DNA of 64,000 nucleotides from Lachnospiraceae bacterium. Its GTDB lineage: Bacteria > Bacillota_A > Clostridia > Lachnospirales > Lachnospiraceae. Position 1 is the stretch's first letter, and the number at the start of each line of letters is the position of its first letter. The stretch is from contig SFGN01000005.1 in assembly GCA_004556565.1 (NCBI GenBank), forward strand, positions 1-64,000, given 5' to 3'. The position numbers and the translations under genes are program-made. Positions 1 through 7,986 of the stretch are shown in pieces. Below the pieces are notes generated by a model. That model was not told the origin of the DNA. It saw nothing but the letters and a program-made list of their open reading frames with translations, and did no database searches.

Positions 1-129
1 GACAACACCAAAATCTTAAAGTCGACAGCAAAATTCTACATATCTAATTTTTATCAGAAAGATTCACAATCCAAAGACACAAGATTTTTTACGCCCTCAT
101 ACCTGGTCTTATGACTTTGTATCGCTTCT

Positions 130-168
130 TTCTTTATATTGATAGAATTTGATCTGACTGATCAAATT
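130..168. other. Perfect 9-bp hairpin at the 3' end of the small membrane protein gene
   Basis: AATTTGATC (146-154) and GATCAAATT (160-168) form a perfect inverted repeat around a 5-base loop. It overlaps the stop codon of the minus-strand gene beginning at 554. There is no clear run of T after it on the minus strand, so it is a possible weak terminator or 3'-end stabiliser only. The rest of positions 1-161 shows no gene that I can support. Confidence 0.35.
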
Positions 169-554
169 ATTCCTTCTGACGTTCTTCTTTCTGTATAGAT
201 TTTCTCATCTGAAGTATATTCATGAGTTTCTGCTGTCTCTGCATTCATATCCGTCCCTTCCTGAATTATTACCGCACCGGACAGTTCTCTTTCACGATCA
301 AGCTTTTTATTGTAAAAATATACACCGACATTTATAGACACAACAATAAGATTAAACAGATATACGACTAACACATAATTGATCCGGTGGCTGATAAGTT
401 TTGCAGTAATACCTGCAATGTATCCTCCGATGATGAGCAGAATAAACTGAAGGCTCATTGATTTGGCTGTTTTCGATTTAATATTTTTAATCACCGAAAT
501 CGGCCAGGATGCACCAAAACATATCAACATAGTTGCTTCTAAAACTTCTGACAT
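162..554 (-). CDS. Small membrane protein, PQ-loop/SemiSWEET-like
   Basis: This 130-residue protein has three hydrophobic segments, roughly residues 7-22, 35-52 and 60-80, and then a charged tail rich in Glu and Thr. The first loop (SWPISVIKNIKSKTAKSMS) followed by a helix resembles the PQ-loop repeat of SemiSWEET-type transporters, where a Pro in helix 1 is followed by a basic stretch and a Ser-rich turn. A single triple-helix unit of this size would have to dimerise to make a pore. The start is supported by GAGGAGG upstream on the minus strand. It is divergent from a LysR-type gene, the usual arrangement for a regulator and its target, so it may respond to that regulator's ligand. The family call is by pattern only; substrate unknown. 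Confidence 0.6.
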   Translation of the reverse strand: MSEVLEATMLICFGASWPISVIKNIKSKTAKSMSLQFILLIIGGYIAGITAKLISHRINYVLVVYLFNLIVVSINVGVYFYNKKLDRERELSGAVIIQEGTDMNAETAETHEYTSDEKIYTERRTSEGII

Positions 555-680
555 TTTTATGTTCCTCCTCTTTTATGCATCTTTTTATTACAGAAAGAGT
601 GTATCATTGACAAATCAATAAATCCAATATATTATATATGAAAAAATGATAATGTTAATGTTATGAATAGGGGCGATTAT
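555..680. promoter_or_regulatory. Divergent intergenic region between membrane protein and LysR gene
   Basis: This AT-rich region separates two genes that start away from each other. It contains a partly palindromic stretch AATATATTATATAT near 627-640, which fits the T-N11-A style of LysR binding sites and also promoter-like sequence. The LysR protein most likely binds here to regulate itself and the membrane protein; this is inference from arrangement. Confidence 0.4.
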
Positions 681-1571
681 ATGGAGATGACACAGATCCG
701 TTATTTTCTGGAAGTGGCAGAATCGCAGCATATGACTGCCAGTGCTGAAAAACTGCATATTGCACAGCCTGCATTGTCACAATCCATCCGACGTCTTGAA
801 AAAAATATCGGTGTACCGCTATTTGAGTCAAAAGGAAGAAATATTGTGCTTACGGAATATGGTAAATACTTGCAGAGCCAGCTTATTCCAATCATGGATC
901 AGTTGGATAAGCTTCCTGAAATTCTCCGGGCAATGGCAAAGCTTAACGGGGAGACTATACATTTGAATGTACTCGCAGCGTCTACGCTTGTGACAAATGC
1001 TATTATTGAATATAAGACAAAACATAAAGGACTGAATTTTCAGCTTCTCCAGAATATGCAAAGTGAGGTGTTTGATATTGAAATTACGACAAAGATGTTT
1101 TATCAGAGCAATCCCGGGAGAATAAAAAATCAGTTTGTGTGTGAAGAGAAGATTTACCTGGCGGTTCCGGACAACGAAAAATACCACAACAGAAAATCTA
1201 TTAGTTTGAAGGAAGTTGAAAACGAAGGATTTATCAGCCTGATGGGCTCAAGACAGTTTAGATATATTTGTGATAAATTCTGTCATCATGCAGGCATTCT
1301 CCCCCATATTATATTTGAAAGCGACAACCCCGCAGCCGTAAAAAACATGATTGCAGCTAATCTTGGAATCGGTTTCTGGCCGGAATTTACATGGGGAAAG
1401 TTAGAGAATGATAAGGTACTTCTTCTGGAGATTGATGACCCGGAATGCAGCAGGGACATATTGATTACTTATAATAAGAATAAAACGGATGACAGTAATG
1501 TAAGAGATTTTTTTGAGTTCCTGAAAGGTTTTTGTGAAAAGCAGAGAACAGCCTGTCAGGCAGGAGATTAA
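681..1571 (+). CDS. LysR-type transcriptional regulator
   Basis: The first 60 or so residues are a typical LysR winged helix-turn-helix: MTQIRYFLEVAE, then AEKLHIAQPALSQSIRRLE as recognition region, then GVPLFE and LTEYGK. The remainder matches the length of the two-lobed periplasmic-binding-protein-like effector domain, for 296 residues in all. I chose ATG 681 rather than ATG 663 because GGGGCG sits just upstream of it and because LysR proteins usually start a few residues before the helix-turn-helix. The gene is divergent from a small PQ-loop-like membrane protein, which is its most likely target. The ligand cannot be read from the sequence. Confidence 0.9.
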   Translation: MEMTQIRYFLEVAESQHMTASAEKLHIAQPALSQSIRRLEKNIGVPLFESKGRNIVLTEYGKYLQSQLIPIMDQLDKLPEILRAMAKLNGETIHLNVLAASTLVTNAIIEYKTKHKGLNFQLLQNMQSEVFDIEITTKMFYQSNPGRIKNQFVCEEKIYLAVPDNEKYHNRKSISLKEVENEGFISLMGSRQFRYICDKFCHHAGILPHIIFESDNPAAVKNMIAANLGIGFWPEFTWGKLENDKVLLLEIDDPECSRDILITYNKNKTDDSNVRDFFEFLKGFCEKQRTACQAGD

Positions 1572-1596
1572 TCTCATGCCTGACAGGCTGGTTTTG
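1550..1596 (+). terminator. Intrinsic terminator overlapping the LysR stop codon
   Basis: AGCCTGTCAGGCA (1550-1562) and TGCCTGACAGGCT (1577-1589) form a perfect 13-bp stem followed by GGTTTT. The loop itself contains the palindrome GAGATTAATCTC, so the whole hairpin is extended. The TAA stop at 1569-1571 lies inside the hairpin loop, so the end of the coding sequence also serves as terminator. Confidence 0.85.
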
Positions 1597-1625
1597 TACG
1601 CTCAGAGAAAACACTAATCTACGGA

Positions 1626-2111
1626 TCAGATATAGTTTGCTTTTTCAAAATAATGCATCAGGATATCGGCACAATTTTCAATTCCAAGCTCCGATGTATC
1701 CAGAATCATATGATAGTCGTTTACATCTCCCCATGTTTTTCCTGTGTGCTCATAATAATATGCGGCACGTTCGGCATCGGTTTTCTCGACTTTAGAAACG
1801 GCTTCTTCATAAGACAGGTTTTCCAGTTCCATAATCCGGCGAATTCTGTCTTCTTTTTTGGCGCAGACGTAAATGTTCAATACGTTCATCCTGTCTTTTA
1901 AAATATCAGAAGCACATCGGCCGAGGATAATGCATGGATGCTCTGCAAGCTTCCGGATTGCTTCGGCTTCTGTTTCGTATTCATGTTCTCCGAGCTTTTG
2001 CTCGATGTATGCTTTATCATATACAGGGATCTCAAGCCTTTCAGAAAGTTCCTTTGCAATGACACTGGCACCTGTTCCAAAACGGCGGCTCATCGTAATA
2101 ACTAATTTCAT
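1626..2111 (-). CDS. Cytidylate-kinase-like P-loop protein, short form
   Basis: The protein has 161 residues. It begins MKLVITMSRRFGTGASVIAKEL, a P-loop of the kind found in the cytidylate-kinase-like family (AAA_26/Cytidylate_kin2), followed by PVYDKAYIEQ. Later come PCIILGRCASDIL, the ...RIRRIMELENLSYEEA segment, and YYYEHTGKTWGDVNDYHMILDTSELG, all typical of that family. Usual members are near 200 residues; here the segment between the P-loop helix and the ILGRC strand is much shortened. The start is set by AAGGAGG. It is divergent from the DUF5717 operon. Whether it phosphorylates CMP or another small molecule is unknown, since these family members are mostly uncharacterised. Confidence 0.8.
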   Translation of the reverse strand: MKLVITMSRRFGTGASVIAKELSERLEIPVYDKAYIEQKLGEHEYETEAEAIRKLAEHPCIILGRCASDILKDRMNVLNIYVCAKKEDRIRRIMELENLSYEEAVSKVEKTDAERAAYYYEHTGKTWGDVNDYHMILDTSELGIENCADILMHYFEKANYI

Positions 2112-2255
2112 AATGATTCCTCCTTTGTATATTGTCGGTTTTACGTATACGATTAATATTATAGCACCAAAAAATCAAAACGGAAAGTATGAATATTGTG
2201 AAATAATAAATGTATACAAGTATACGTTGCAAAATGAAATTATTATATTATACCA

Positions 2256-2285
2256 TTGCAAGTAGCTGTTGAAAGATGATATAAT
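2256..2285 (+). promoter_or_regulatory. Candidate sigma-A promoter for the DUF5717 operon
   Basis: TTGCAA (2256-2261) and TATAAT (2280-2285) are spaced by 18 bases. Transcription would start near 2292, leaving a leader of about 130 bases before the first gene. Confidence 0.6.
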
Positions 2286-2377
2286 CAAACCTAAAGTATG
2301 ACCATTTATATCAGAAGCGATATTTCTCCCTTCTCTGATGGAGACAGGGAACTGATCAGTATTATTAACGGACAACG

Positions 2378-2394
2378 AGAATGCCTGGCATTCT
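2378..2394 (+). promoter_or_regulatory. 17-bp near-perfect palindrome in the DUF5717 leader
   Basis: AGAATGCC-T-GGCATTCT is symmetrical around one base. It lies about 28 bases before the likely TTG start. It could be an operator for a dimeric protein or, as RNA, a short hairpin followed by TTGAATTTTATTT that could act as a weak attenuator. A second small palindrome, ACTGATCAGT, lies at 2351-2360. Confidence 0.45.
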
Positions 2395-2421
2395 TGAATT
2401 TTATTTAAGTAGGTGACGAAT

Positions 2422-5400
2422 TTGAAGAATAAGATTAAACGTCTTGCAAAAGGAGATTTTCATATCCCTCAGCCGGATATAATTTTTCCGGAGACCCGCA
2501 TTATCATGAGGGTCGGCGAGGGAGAGATGTATAAGGGAAGTTTTTCTCTGCAGAACCAGGGAGAGGGAACGATCCGAGGTCTTGTCTACCCGTCTTCCTA
2601 CCGCGTACACTGTGAGGAGCAGGGGTTTGACGGTAATCCTGTCAACATTTATTTTACATATGATGGTTCAGGTCTTGTTCCCGGGCATGTAGAACATGGG
2701 TGCTTTACAATCGTCTGCAATGGCGGGGAATACGAGATTGCATTTACTGCAATTATTGAAAAGCCTTTTGTCATGACGCGGTATGGCAAGATTCAGAGTC
2801 TGGAGGATTTTAAAAAGCTTGCATTCCGTGATTCGGGCGAAGCGGAAAAGCTGTTCCGTTCACGGGATTTTTATGAGATCCTGAAATATGAAGATAAGAG
2901 GATACAGGCTCTTTATGATAATATGAGAAAATGGGAGCTGGACCAGCAGGCATTGGAGGAATTCCTGGTGGGCTGCAAACAAAAGGAAAAGATTTTCCTT
3001 ACGCTTGAGGAAGAGAGCAGGGCATTCACTTCTTTGATCGAATCAAGAAAAGAAATTTTTACGATCAGGAAGAATACCTGGGGATTCCTTCCGATCGAAG
3101 TGCGTACAGAGGGAGATTTTGTGACTGTTGAGCACACAAGAATCACGACGGAGGAATTTATAGGCAATTCATATCGTTTGGAATATATCATTAATATAGA
3201 CAATCTGCATCGGGGCAGTAATTTTGGTGCGATTATCCTTGACACGCCTTATGAAAGCCTTACATATGAGATTATCGTGGAAAAGGATGTCAGGCGAAAT
3301 GATGAATACCGTGCGGCAGATCTGGAGTTTGCGGGGATTATCAAAGGCTATCTTCAGTATGAAGCGGGGAAGCTGGAAAAAAGTGCATGGGTGGAAGATG
3401 CGCTGCGCAGGATCACACGTCTTAGGAAAATAGATGAAAAAAGTGAGCTGTATCTGTTGGTACATGCACATATCTGCCTTCTCGGTCAGAAGATGGAAGA
3501 TGCGAAATGGCTGCTGGAGTCTTACAATTATAATCGGTTTTCAATCGGAAAGAATGTGGAGATGAGTTCTTATTATCTATATCTGACCACACTTCTCAGC
3601 AATGATTCCATTGGTCAGAGGAGGGTGGCAGAGGAACTGTCACGTTCTTATCTAAAGCATCCGGAAAGCTGGAAGATTCTTTGTATGCTGATCAATGTGG
3701 ATTCGGAATATAAGATTTTAAGCGAGCGGCTCAGGGTGCTGGAAAAACATTTTTATGAAGAACACACGCACAGCTTGCTGTTTTATATGGAGGCTTTCCG
3801 TTGTTTCCGTGAGAAAAGCTCAGCTTTGAAAAAACTGGGTACATTTGAAGTTTATGTGCTGTATTTTGCCGCAAAATACAAATTAATGACTAAGGAACTG
3901 GCATTGTATACGGCGAATCTTGCCAGCCAGTTAAAGTTTTATAACCGCCGCCTGTATGAGACACTCGTGCTGTCCTACAAGATGTATCCGGAATCCATGA
4001 TACTGACTTCGATCTGCACGCTTTTGATCAAGGGCAACTGTGTCGGATATCAGTATTTTACATGGTATGAAAAAGCGGTAGCTTCGGAGCTGAAGATCGC
4101 ACAGCTTTACGAATATTATATGGGTTCTGTAGATGAAAATAAATTCCGAAAGGCTCTTCCGCGGTCTGTATACTTGTATTTTATGCATGGAAATTCACTC
4201 GATTACCGGAAAAAGGCTTTTCTCTATGCGAATCTGATCAATAATGTCGACGAGACGAGTGAAATTTATGCCCATTATCGGGATGAAATGGAGGCGTTTG
4301 CCTGGAATCAGCTTGACAGGAGGCATATTAATGAACATCTTCGGATTATTTATAAACGTTTTGTTCTTGAGCAGTCTTTGAATACGGAGCGGGTGAAAGC
4401 CTTGTATGATGTTTGCCACGCTTACGAGATCACAACCCGTGTCCCGAGGATGAAATTTATTTATGTAATCTCAGAAGACGGAACAATTACGCAGAGAGTT
4501 CCTTACGGGGAAGGAGGAGCACAGGTATTCCTGTATTCCAAGACGGACCGTCTGGTATGGGAAGGTAAAGACGGAAGGCATTATACCGATTCCATTCCTT
4601 ATGAAAGCCGACGCCTGTTCTATGAACTCCGTTATATGGACATCTGCAAAAAATATCTGAGCAGCCTCCGGATGAACCGGAAAGAAGAAGATCTGACGGA
4701 GCTCAGTATGGACATTGTAAGGGAGAAAGGACTTGAATATTTTGAGGACAGTGAAATGCTTGCCCTGTCAAGCAAGACTATCCGTGAGACAAATTATGAA
4801 TGTAACGATTTTCTTACATATGTCTGCTTTGGTTTGTTTACGAGAGGCCAGTATGACAAGATTACACTGACTTATCTTGCACGTTATTACTGCGGCGCCA
4901 CTACGGAGATGAAGAAATTGTGGAGGGAAGCGAAAGAATATGAGGTGCATACACATAAGCTGGCTGAGAGGATCCTGACTCAGATGCTGTATGCGGAGTC
5001 CGTATTTGCAGATGCGCAGATATTTGAAGATTATTATTCCGAGGGGGCTTATTTTCGTCTTCAGCAGGCATATCTGGCTTATATGTCCAGGGAATATGTG
5101 GCGGAAAACCGGAAAATCAGCCGCAGTGTGATTGATATTATCTGTCATGAATATGAAAAGGGCGAGGAAACTATCGATATCTGTAAGATTGCAGTATTGA
5201 AATATTATGCGGACAGGGAATACAAGCCAAACCTGAAGAAAACATTGAAAAAGTTTCTGCAGGATCTCTGCGGCAGGCAGATTTATTTTCCTTTTTTCCT
5301 TTCCTATGAAAAAGACTGGCTGATTGAACTGCAGCTTTGGGATAAGACATTGATCGAATACAAAGGGCAGAAGGGCAGCCGCGTCATGCTGTATTACCAG

Positions 5401-5712
5401 CTTCAGAAAGGAAATTCTGACAACGTGAATTATTCGATGGAAGTATTGAGCCCGATGTATGAAAATATTTATGTAAAAAAGTTTGTCCTTTTTGCCAATG
5501 AAAAACTGAAATATTATTTTAAAGAAACGATTGACGGCAATTCTTACAGAAGCGATAAGCAGACCTGTACGAAAGAAGTCCGGGGCGGAGATGTCGGACG
5601 GTATGGGCGTCTGAATGATATTCTGCTGGCGGACGGTGAGGACAAGGAAAAGAAGATGAAGAAATATGCATTGGAAGATGCGTATTCCGCGCATATGTTT
5701 GAACAATATTAA
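2422..5712 (+). CDS. DUF5717 family protein: two Ig-like domains plus long alpha-solenoid
   Basis: This is a 1096-residue protein without signal peptide or membrane segment, so cytoplasmic. Residues about 15-115 are beta-rich with patterns such as GSFSLQNQGEGTIRGLVYPS and GEYEIAFTAII, like an Ig-fold/MSP-type domain. A second such block is near 220-290 (DNLHRGSNFGAIIL...YEIIV). The remaining ~780 residues are helical, in repeating pairs resembling TPR-like solenoids, rich in Tyr, Leu and Arg. From memory this is the DUF5717 family of Lachnospiraceae. TTG 2422 is chosen because AGGTGA (2411-2416) precedes it by five bases; the GTG at 2413 has no Shine-Dalgarno. The next gene follows after 14 bases. 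Function is unknown; a scaffold is plausible from the architecture and partners. Confidence 0.8.
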   Translation: MKNKIKRLAKGDFHIPQPDIIFPETRIIMRVGEGEMYKGSFSLQNQGEGTIRGLVYPSSYRVHCEEQGFDGNPVNIYFTYDGSGLVPGHVEHGCFTIVCNGGEYEIAFTAIIEKPFVMTRYGKIQSLEDFKKLAFRDSGEAEKLFRSRDFYEILKYEDKRIQALYDNMRKWELDQQALEEFLVGCKQKEKIFLTLEEESRAFTSLIESRKEIFTIRKNTWGFLPIEVRTEGDFVTVEHTRITTEEFIGNSYRLEYIINIDNLHRGSNFGAIILDTPYESLTYEIIVEKDVRRNDEYRAADLEFAGIIKGYLQYEAGKLEKSAWVEDALRRITRLRKIDEKSELYLLVHAHICLLGQKMEDAKWLLESYNYNRFSIGKNVEMSSYYLYLTTLLSNDSIGQRRVAEELSRSYLKHPESWKILCMLINVDSEYKILSERLRVLEKHFYEEHTHSLLFYMEAFRCFREKSSALKKLGTFEVYVLYFAAKYKLMTKELALYTANLASQLKFYNRRLYETLVLSYKMYPESMILTSICTLLIKGNCVGYQYFTWYEKAVASELKIAQLYEYYMGSVDENKFRKALPRSVYLYFMHGNSLDYRKKAFLYANLINNVDETSEIYAHYRDEMEAFAWNQLDRRHINEHLRIIYKRFVLEQSLNTERVKALYDVCHAYEITTRVPRMKFIYVISEDGTITQRVPYGEGGAQVFLYSKTDRLVWEGKDGRHYTDSIPYESRRLFYELRYMDICKKYLSSLRMNRKEEDLTELSMDIVREKGLEYFEDSEMLALSSKTIRETNYECNDFLTYVCFGLFTRGQYDKITLTYLARYYCGATTEMKKLWREAKEYEVHTHKLAERILTQMLYAESVFADAQIFEDYYSEGAYFRLQQAYLAYMSREYVAENRKISRSVIDIICHEYEKGEETIDICKIAVLKYYADREYKPNLKKTLKKFLQDLCGRQIYFPFFLSYEKDWLIELQLWDKTLIEYKGQKGSRVMLYYQLQKGNSDNVNYSMEVLSPMYENIYVKKFVLFANEKLKYYFKETIDGNSYRSDKQTCTKEVRGGDVGRYGRLNDILLADGEDKEKKMKKYALEDAYSAHMFEQY

Positions 5713-5726
5713 GGAGGCCGGATGTT

Positions 5727-7010
5727 ATGGGACAAGGCAGTATTATTGGTTATGAGATAAATGAAAAAACATGTCAGATCAGTTTCTGCAATGACCAGCA
5801 GATTGAGCCGGATACAATGGAAGTCGATGCGGATAACTATCAGATTCCGCTGATCATCGGAAAATTACGCGATACCTGGGCTTATGGAAAGGAGGCAAGA
5901 CGTCTTTCCACGATAAAAGAAGGTTTTACTGTTACCAGGCTTCTGGAGAGAAGCCTGGCAGGTGAGAAAATTGAGTTCGGGGAAGAGACTTATGAAGCAG
6001 TGTGGCTTTTATCCAAATTTGTGCAGATGTCACTGCAGTCCTTTCCGGTTATTGACGGAATTGTGTTCAGCGTGCCGGAACTGACCGAGGAACTGGCACA
6101 GCTTCTCCGGGGGATTGCAGTCCGCATGGGGATTGATAAACAGAAGATTTTCATTCAGGATTATAAAGAAAGTTTCTGTAATTATTTGTTTTACCAGCCA
6201 AAAGAATTGTGGCAGTATGATTCGGCGCTGTTTTGCTGTGACAGAAATGAAATCAAAGCGTATATGCTCAGGAGACTGAAGCCGGGGCTGGGAGGCGGAA
6301 AGACAACATTTGTGACCGTGGACGAAGTGGCCAGTGCACATATGAAAGAGCTGGCGGCGGTGTATCCGGTATTGAATGAAGATAAAGCAAAGGAAGCGGA
6401 TGCAAGATTCTGCAAATTTATAGAAGGTGTATTTGACAAAAGAATCGTATCATCTGTGTTTCTGACCGGGGAAGGGTTTGAAAATAACTGGTATCCGAAA
6501 TCTTTGCGTGTCCTGTGTAATGGAAGAAGGGCGTTTATCGGGAACAATCTGTACAGTAAAGGTGCATGCTATACGGCATACCGGCGGACGTTTATGCACA
6601 TTGAAGATCCGGTTTACCTGTCAGAAAGCAAACTGACAGACCAGATTACCGTCAATATGAGGGTAAACGGGCAGGAAATGTGGTATCCGATCGTATCATG
6701 GGGCTCAAGGTGGTATGAGTCTAATAATCAGTGGGAAGTACTGCTGGAGAATGTGGAAGACATTGAACTTCATGTGGAATCTCTCATTCAGGGAACGCTC
6801 AGGACGGAAGTGATTCCTATGGACAGATTCCCAAAACGGTCGGAGTATTCGATGCGGATCCAGATTGAAACCCTGTTCCTGGATGAGAAAACATGCAAGA
6901 TAACCGTCCGGGATATGGGATTCGGAGAATTCTTCCTCCCGACAGATTTCCATGAGGAGAAGATTATACATTTAGGAGGTAATGATGGGAAGTTTAGTTC
7001 TTTGTCATGA
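5727..7010 (+). CDS. DUF5716 family protein, Hsp70/actin-like fold with degenerate phosphate loops
   Basis: The 427 residues can be laid along an Hsp70/actin ATPase fold. IIGYEINEKTCQISF (6-20) occupies the place of phosphate loop 1. YQIPLIIGKLRDTWAYGKEA resembles the Hsp70 segment before the VGxxAK motif. GIVFSVPELT...IRGIAVRMGI-like text matches the VPAYF...AGLEV region. CDRNEIKAYML (around D172) sits where DLGGGT would be, and VFLTGEGF (~244-251) with GNNLYSKGACYTA matches the adenosine motif and the helix after it. The glycine-rich phosphate loops are not conserved, so ATP hydrolysis is doubtful. The C-terminal ~110 residues, ending in a DMGFGEFF strand, look like the beta domain typical of DUF5716. 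AAGGAGG sets the start; the end overlaps the next gene. Confidence 0.75.
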   Translation: MGQGSIIGYEINEKTCQISFCNDQQIEPDTMEVDADNYQIPLIIGKLRDTWAYGKEARRLSTIKEGFTVTRLLERSLAGEKIEFGEETYEAVWLLSKFVQMSLQSFPVIDGIVFSVPELTEELAQLLRGIAVRMGIDKQKIFIQDYKESFCNYLFYQPKELWQYDSALFCCDRNEIKAYMLRRLKPGLGGGKTTFVTVDEVASAHMKELAAVYPVLNEDKAKEADARFCKFIEGVFDKRIVSSVFLTGEGFENNWYPKSLRVLCNGRRAFIGNNLYSKGACYTAYRRTFMHIEDPVYLSESKLTDQITVNMRVNGQEMWYPIVSWGSRWYESNNQWEVLLENVEDIELHVESLIQGTLRTEVIPMDRFPKRSEYSMRIQIETLFLDEKTCKITVRDMGFGEFFLPTDFHEEKIIHLGGNDGKFSSLS

Positions 7011-7752
7011 TAAACATGCGGTCCATCCGTATGAAATCACGAGGATTCACTGCAAAGTTTTTACACTTGAAGAGCTGTGCTATTACCTGTGCAATAATCT
7101 GTATCTGATTGATTATACAATTATGAATGAACAGCTCTGTGCATGGCTGGATGAAGAGCTTGAGCTTACAAGGCTCGCCGGCATGTTAAGAGATGTGATC
7201 CGTATGCGCGGCTCGATTGAAAAGTTTGTGCTGACGATTCTGAAAAGCTCCAGGATCTACCGTGAGCCGGAGATGATCCGTATACAGAACGTCCTGGAGA
7301 GGCTGAAGAACCAGAAGGATATCGAACGTCAGAAATACAAGGGCGATAATCTGTTGGAGAGCGGTGAGATTGAAGAGGCGATCGTTGTATATCAGGCGAT
7401 TCTTAATGAAGAAAAAGATGAGAGTGTGGATGCGAAATTTTACGGAAGGATCTATGCCGGGCTCGGAGCAGCTTACGGAAAGCTGTTTTTGTATCAGGAA
7501 TCTGCAAAAATGTATGACAGGGCTTATCAGATATGCGAAGATAAAAAACTACTGAAGCCGTATCTGTATGCCTCTTACAAATATATGTCACTGGAAGAGT
7601 ATCATATTCTTCTGACAAAGTATCCGGATTATGTGGAGATTAATGCCCTGATGCGTCAGGAAATGGAAGATATCCGGAATTCTCTGCAGACTGAGTGCAG
7701 TGATGCACAGGTAGAAAAATGGAAAAGGCAGTACCGCAGAAGTCATATTTGA
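6985..7752 (+). CDS. TPR-type helical protein, third gene of the DUF5717/DUF5716 operon
   Basis: A 255-residue protein. Its N-terminal ~100 residues (VFTLEELCYYLCNNLYLIDY, EELELTRLAGMLRDVIRMRG) are helical and match no family I can name. Residues about 115-200 contain TPR-like helical pairs (GDNLLESGEIEEAIVVYQAIL, then YAGLGAAYGKLFLYQESAKMY). No signal peptide or membrane segment. The start at 6985 is preferred over ATG 6982 because AGGAGGT ends at 6980. It overlaps the DUF5716 gene by 26 bases, so translation is probably coupled. It likely binds one of the two upstream proteins. Confidence 0.75.
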   Translation: MGSLVLCHDKHAVHPYEITRIHCKVFTLEELCYYLCNNLYLIDYTIMNEQLCAWLDEELELTRLAGMLRDVIRMRGSIEKFVLTILKSSRIYREPEMIRIQNVLERLKNQKDIERQKYKGDNLLESGEIEEAIVVYQAILNEEKDESVDAKFYGRIYAGLGAAYGKLFLYQESAKMYDRAYQICEDKKLLKPYLYASYKYMSLEEYHILLTKYPDYVEINALMRQEMEDIRNSLQTECSDAQVEKWKRQYRRSHI

Positions 7753-7777
7753 TTTTCCTGCTGTCTTGTATTATAAT
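7749..7777 (+). promoter_or_regulatory. Candidate purF promoter
   Basis: TTGATT (7749-7754) and TATAAT (7772-7777) are separated by 17 bases. The promoter starts inside the last codons of the TPR gene. It leaves a leader of about 200 bases before purF that includes a perfect 7-bp hairpin (GTTCCGG 7860-7866, CCGGAAC 7872-7878). I could not fit the leader to a known purine, PRPP or ZTP riboswitch. Confidence 0.6.
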
Positions 7778-7986
7778 CATCCTGCGGGTCTGCGGTCAGG
7801 CTTCAGGCACATCGTGTAAAATAAGTAGATGGGGACCTTGTTTTTTAGATGATGTACCGGTTCCGGAAAAGCCGGAACATACAATTTTATATAACAATTT
7901 CATAAAGACAAGCGGAAATGCAGAGTATTTCCCGGCAAAACAATCAGGCATACTGTACTGGGATTCATAGGATAAGGAGTTCATTC

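Larger units (their letters stand above)
2112..2421. promoter_or_regulatory. 310-bp divergent regulatory region between cytidylate-kinase-like gene and DUF5717 operon
   Basis: No gene is visible here. On the minus strand a TATAAT (2158-2163) serves the kinase-like gene, with only a weak -35. ACGTATAC (2143-2150) is repeated in inverted form as GTATACGT (2220-2227), and GTATACAAGTATAC (2212-2225) is itself palindromic. These sites bracket the minus-strand promoter and look like operator half-sites for a dimeric regulator. Further right are the plus-strand promoter and a second palindrome, listed separately. Confidence 0.6.

Noticed and set aside
4768..5706. Long open frame (312 codons) on the minus strand inside the DUF5717 gene
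   Set aside because: It is antisense to a well-supported long gene, has no ribosome site and is rich in Ile/Phe/His as expected of a shadow frame.
7719..7970. 83-codon frame overlapping the end of the TPR gene, with a signal-peptide-like start
   Set aside because: No ribosome site, overlaps both the TPR gene and the purF promoter and leader, and no family resemblance.
7778..7986. Purine-type riboswitch upstream of purF
   Set aside because: The leader has a hairpin but none of the conserved core bases of the guanine, PRPP/ppGpp (ykkC) or ZTP riboswitches that I could recognise. A covariance-model search would settle it.
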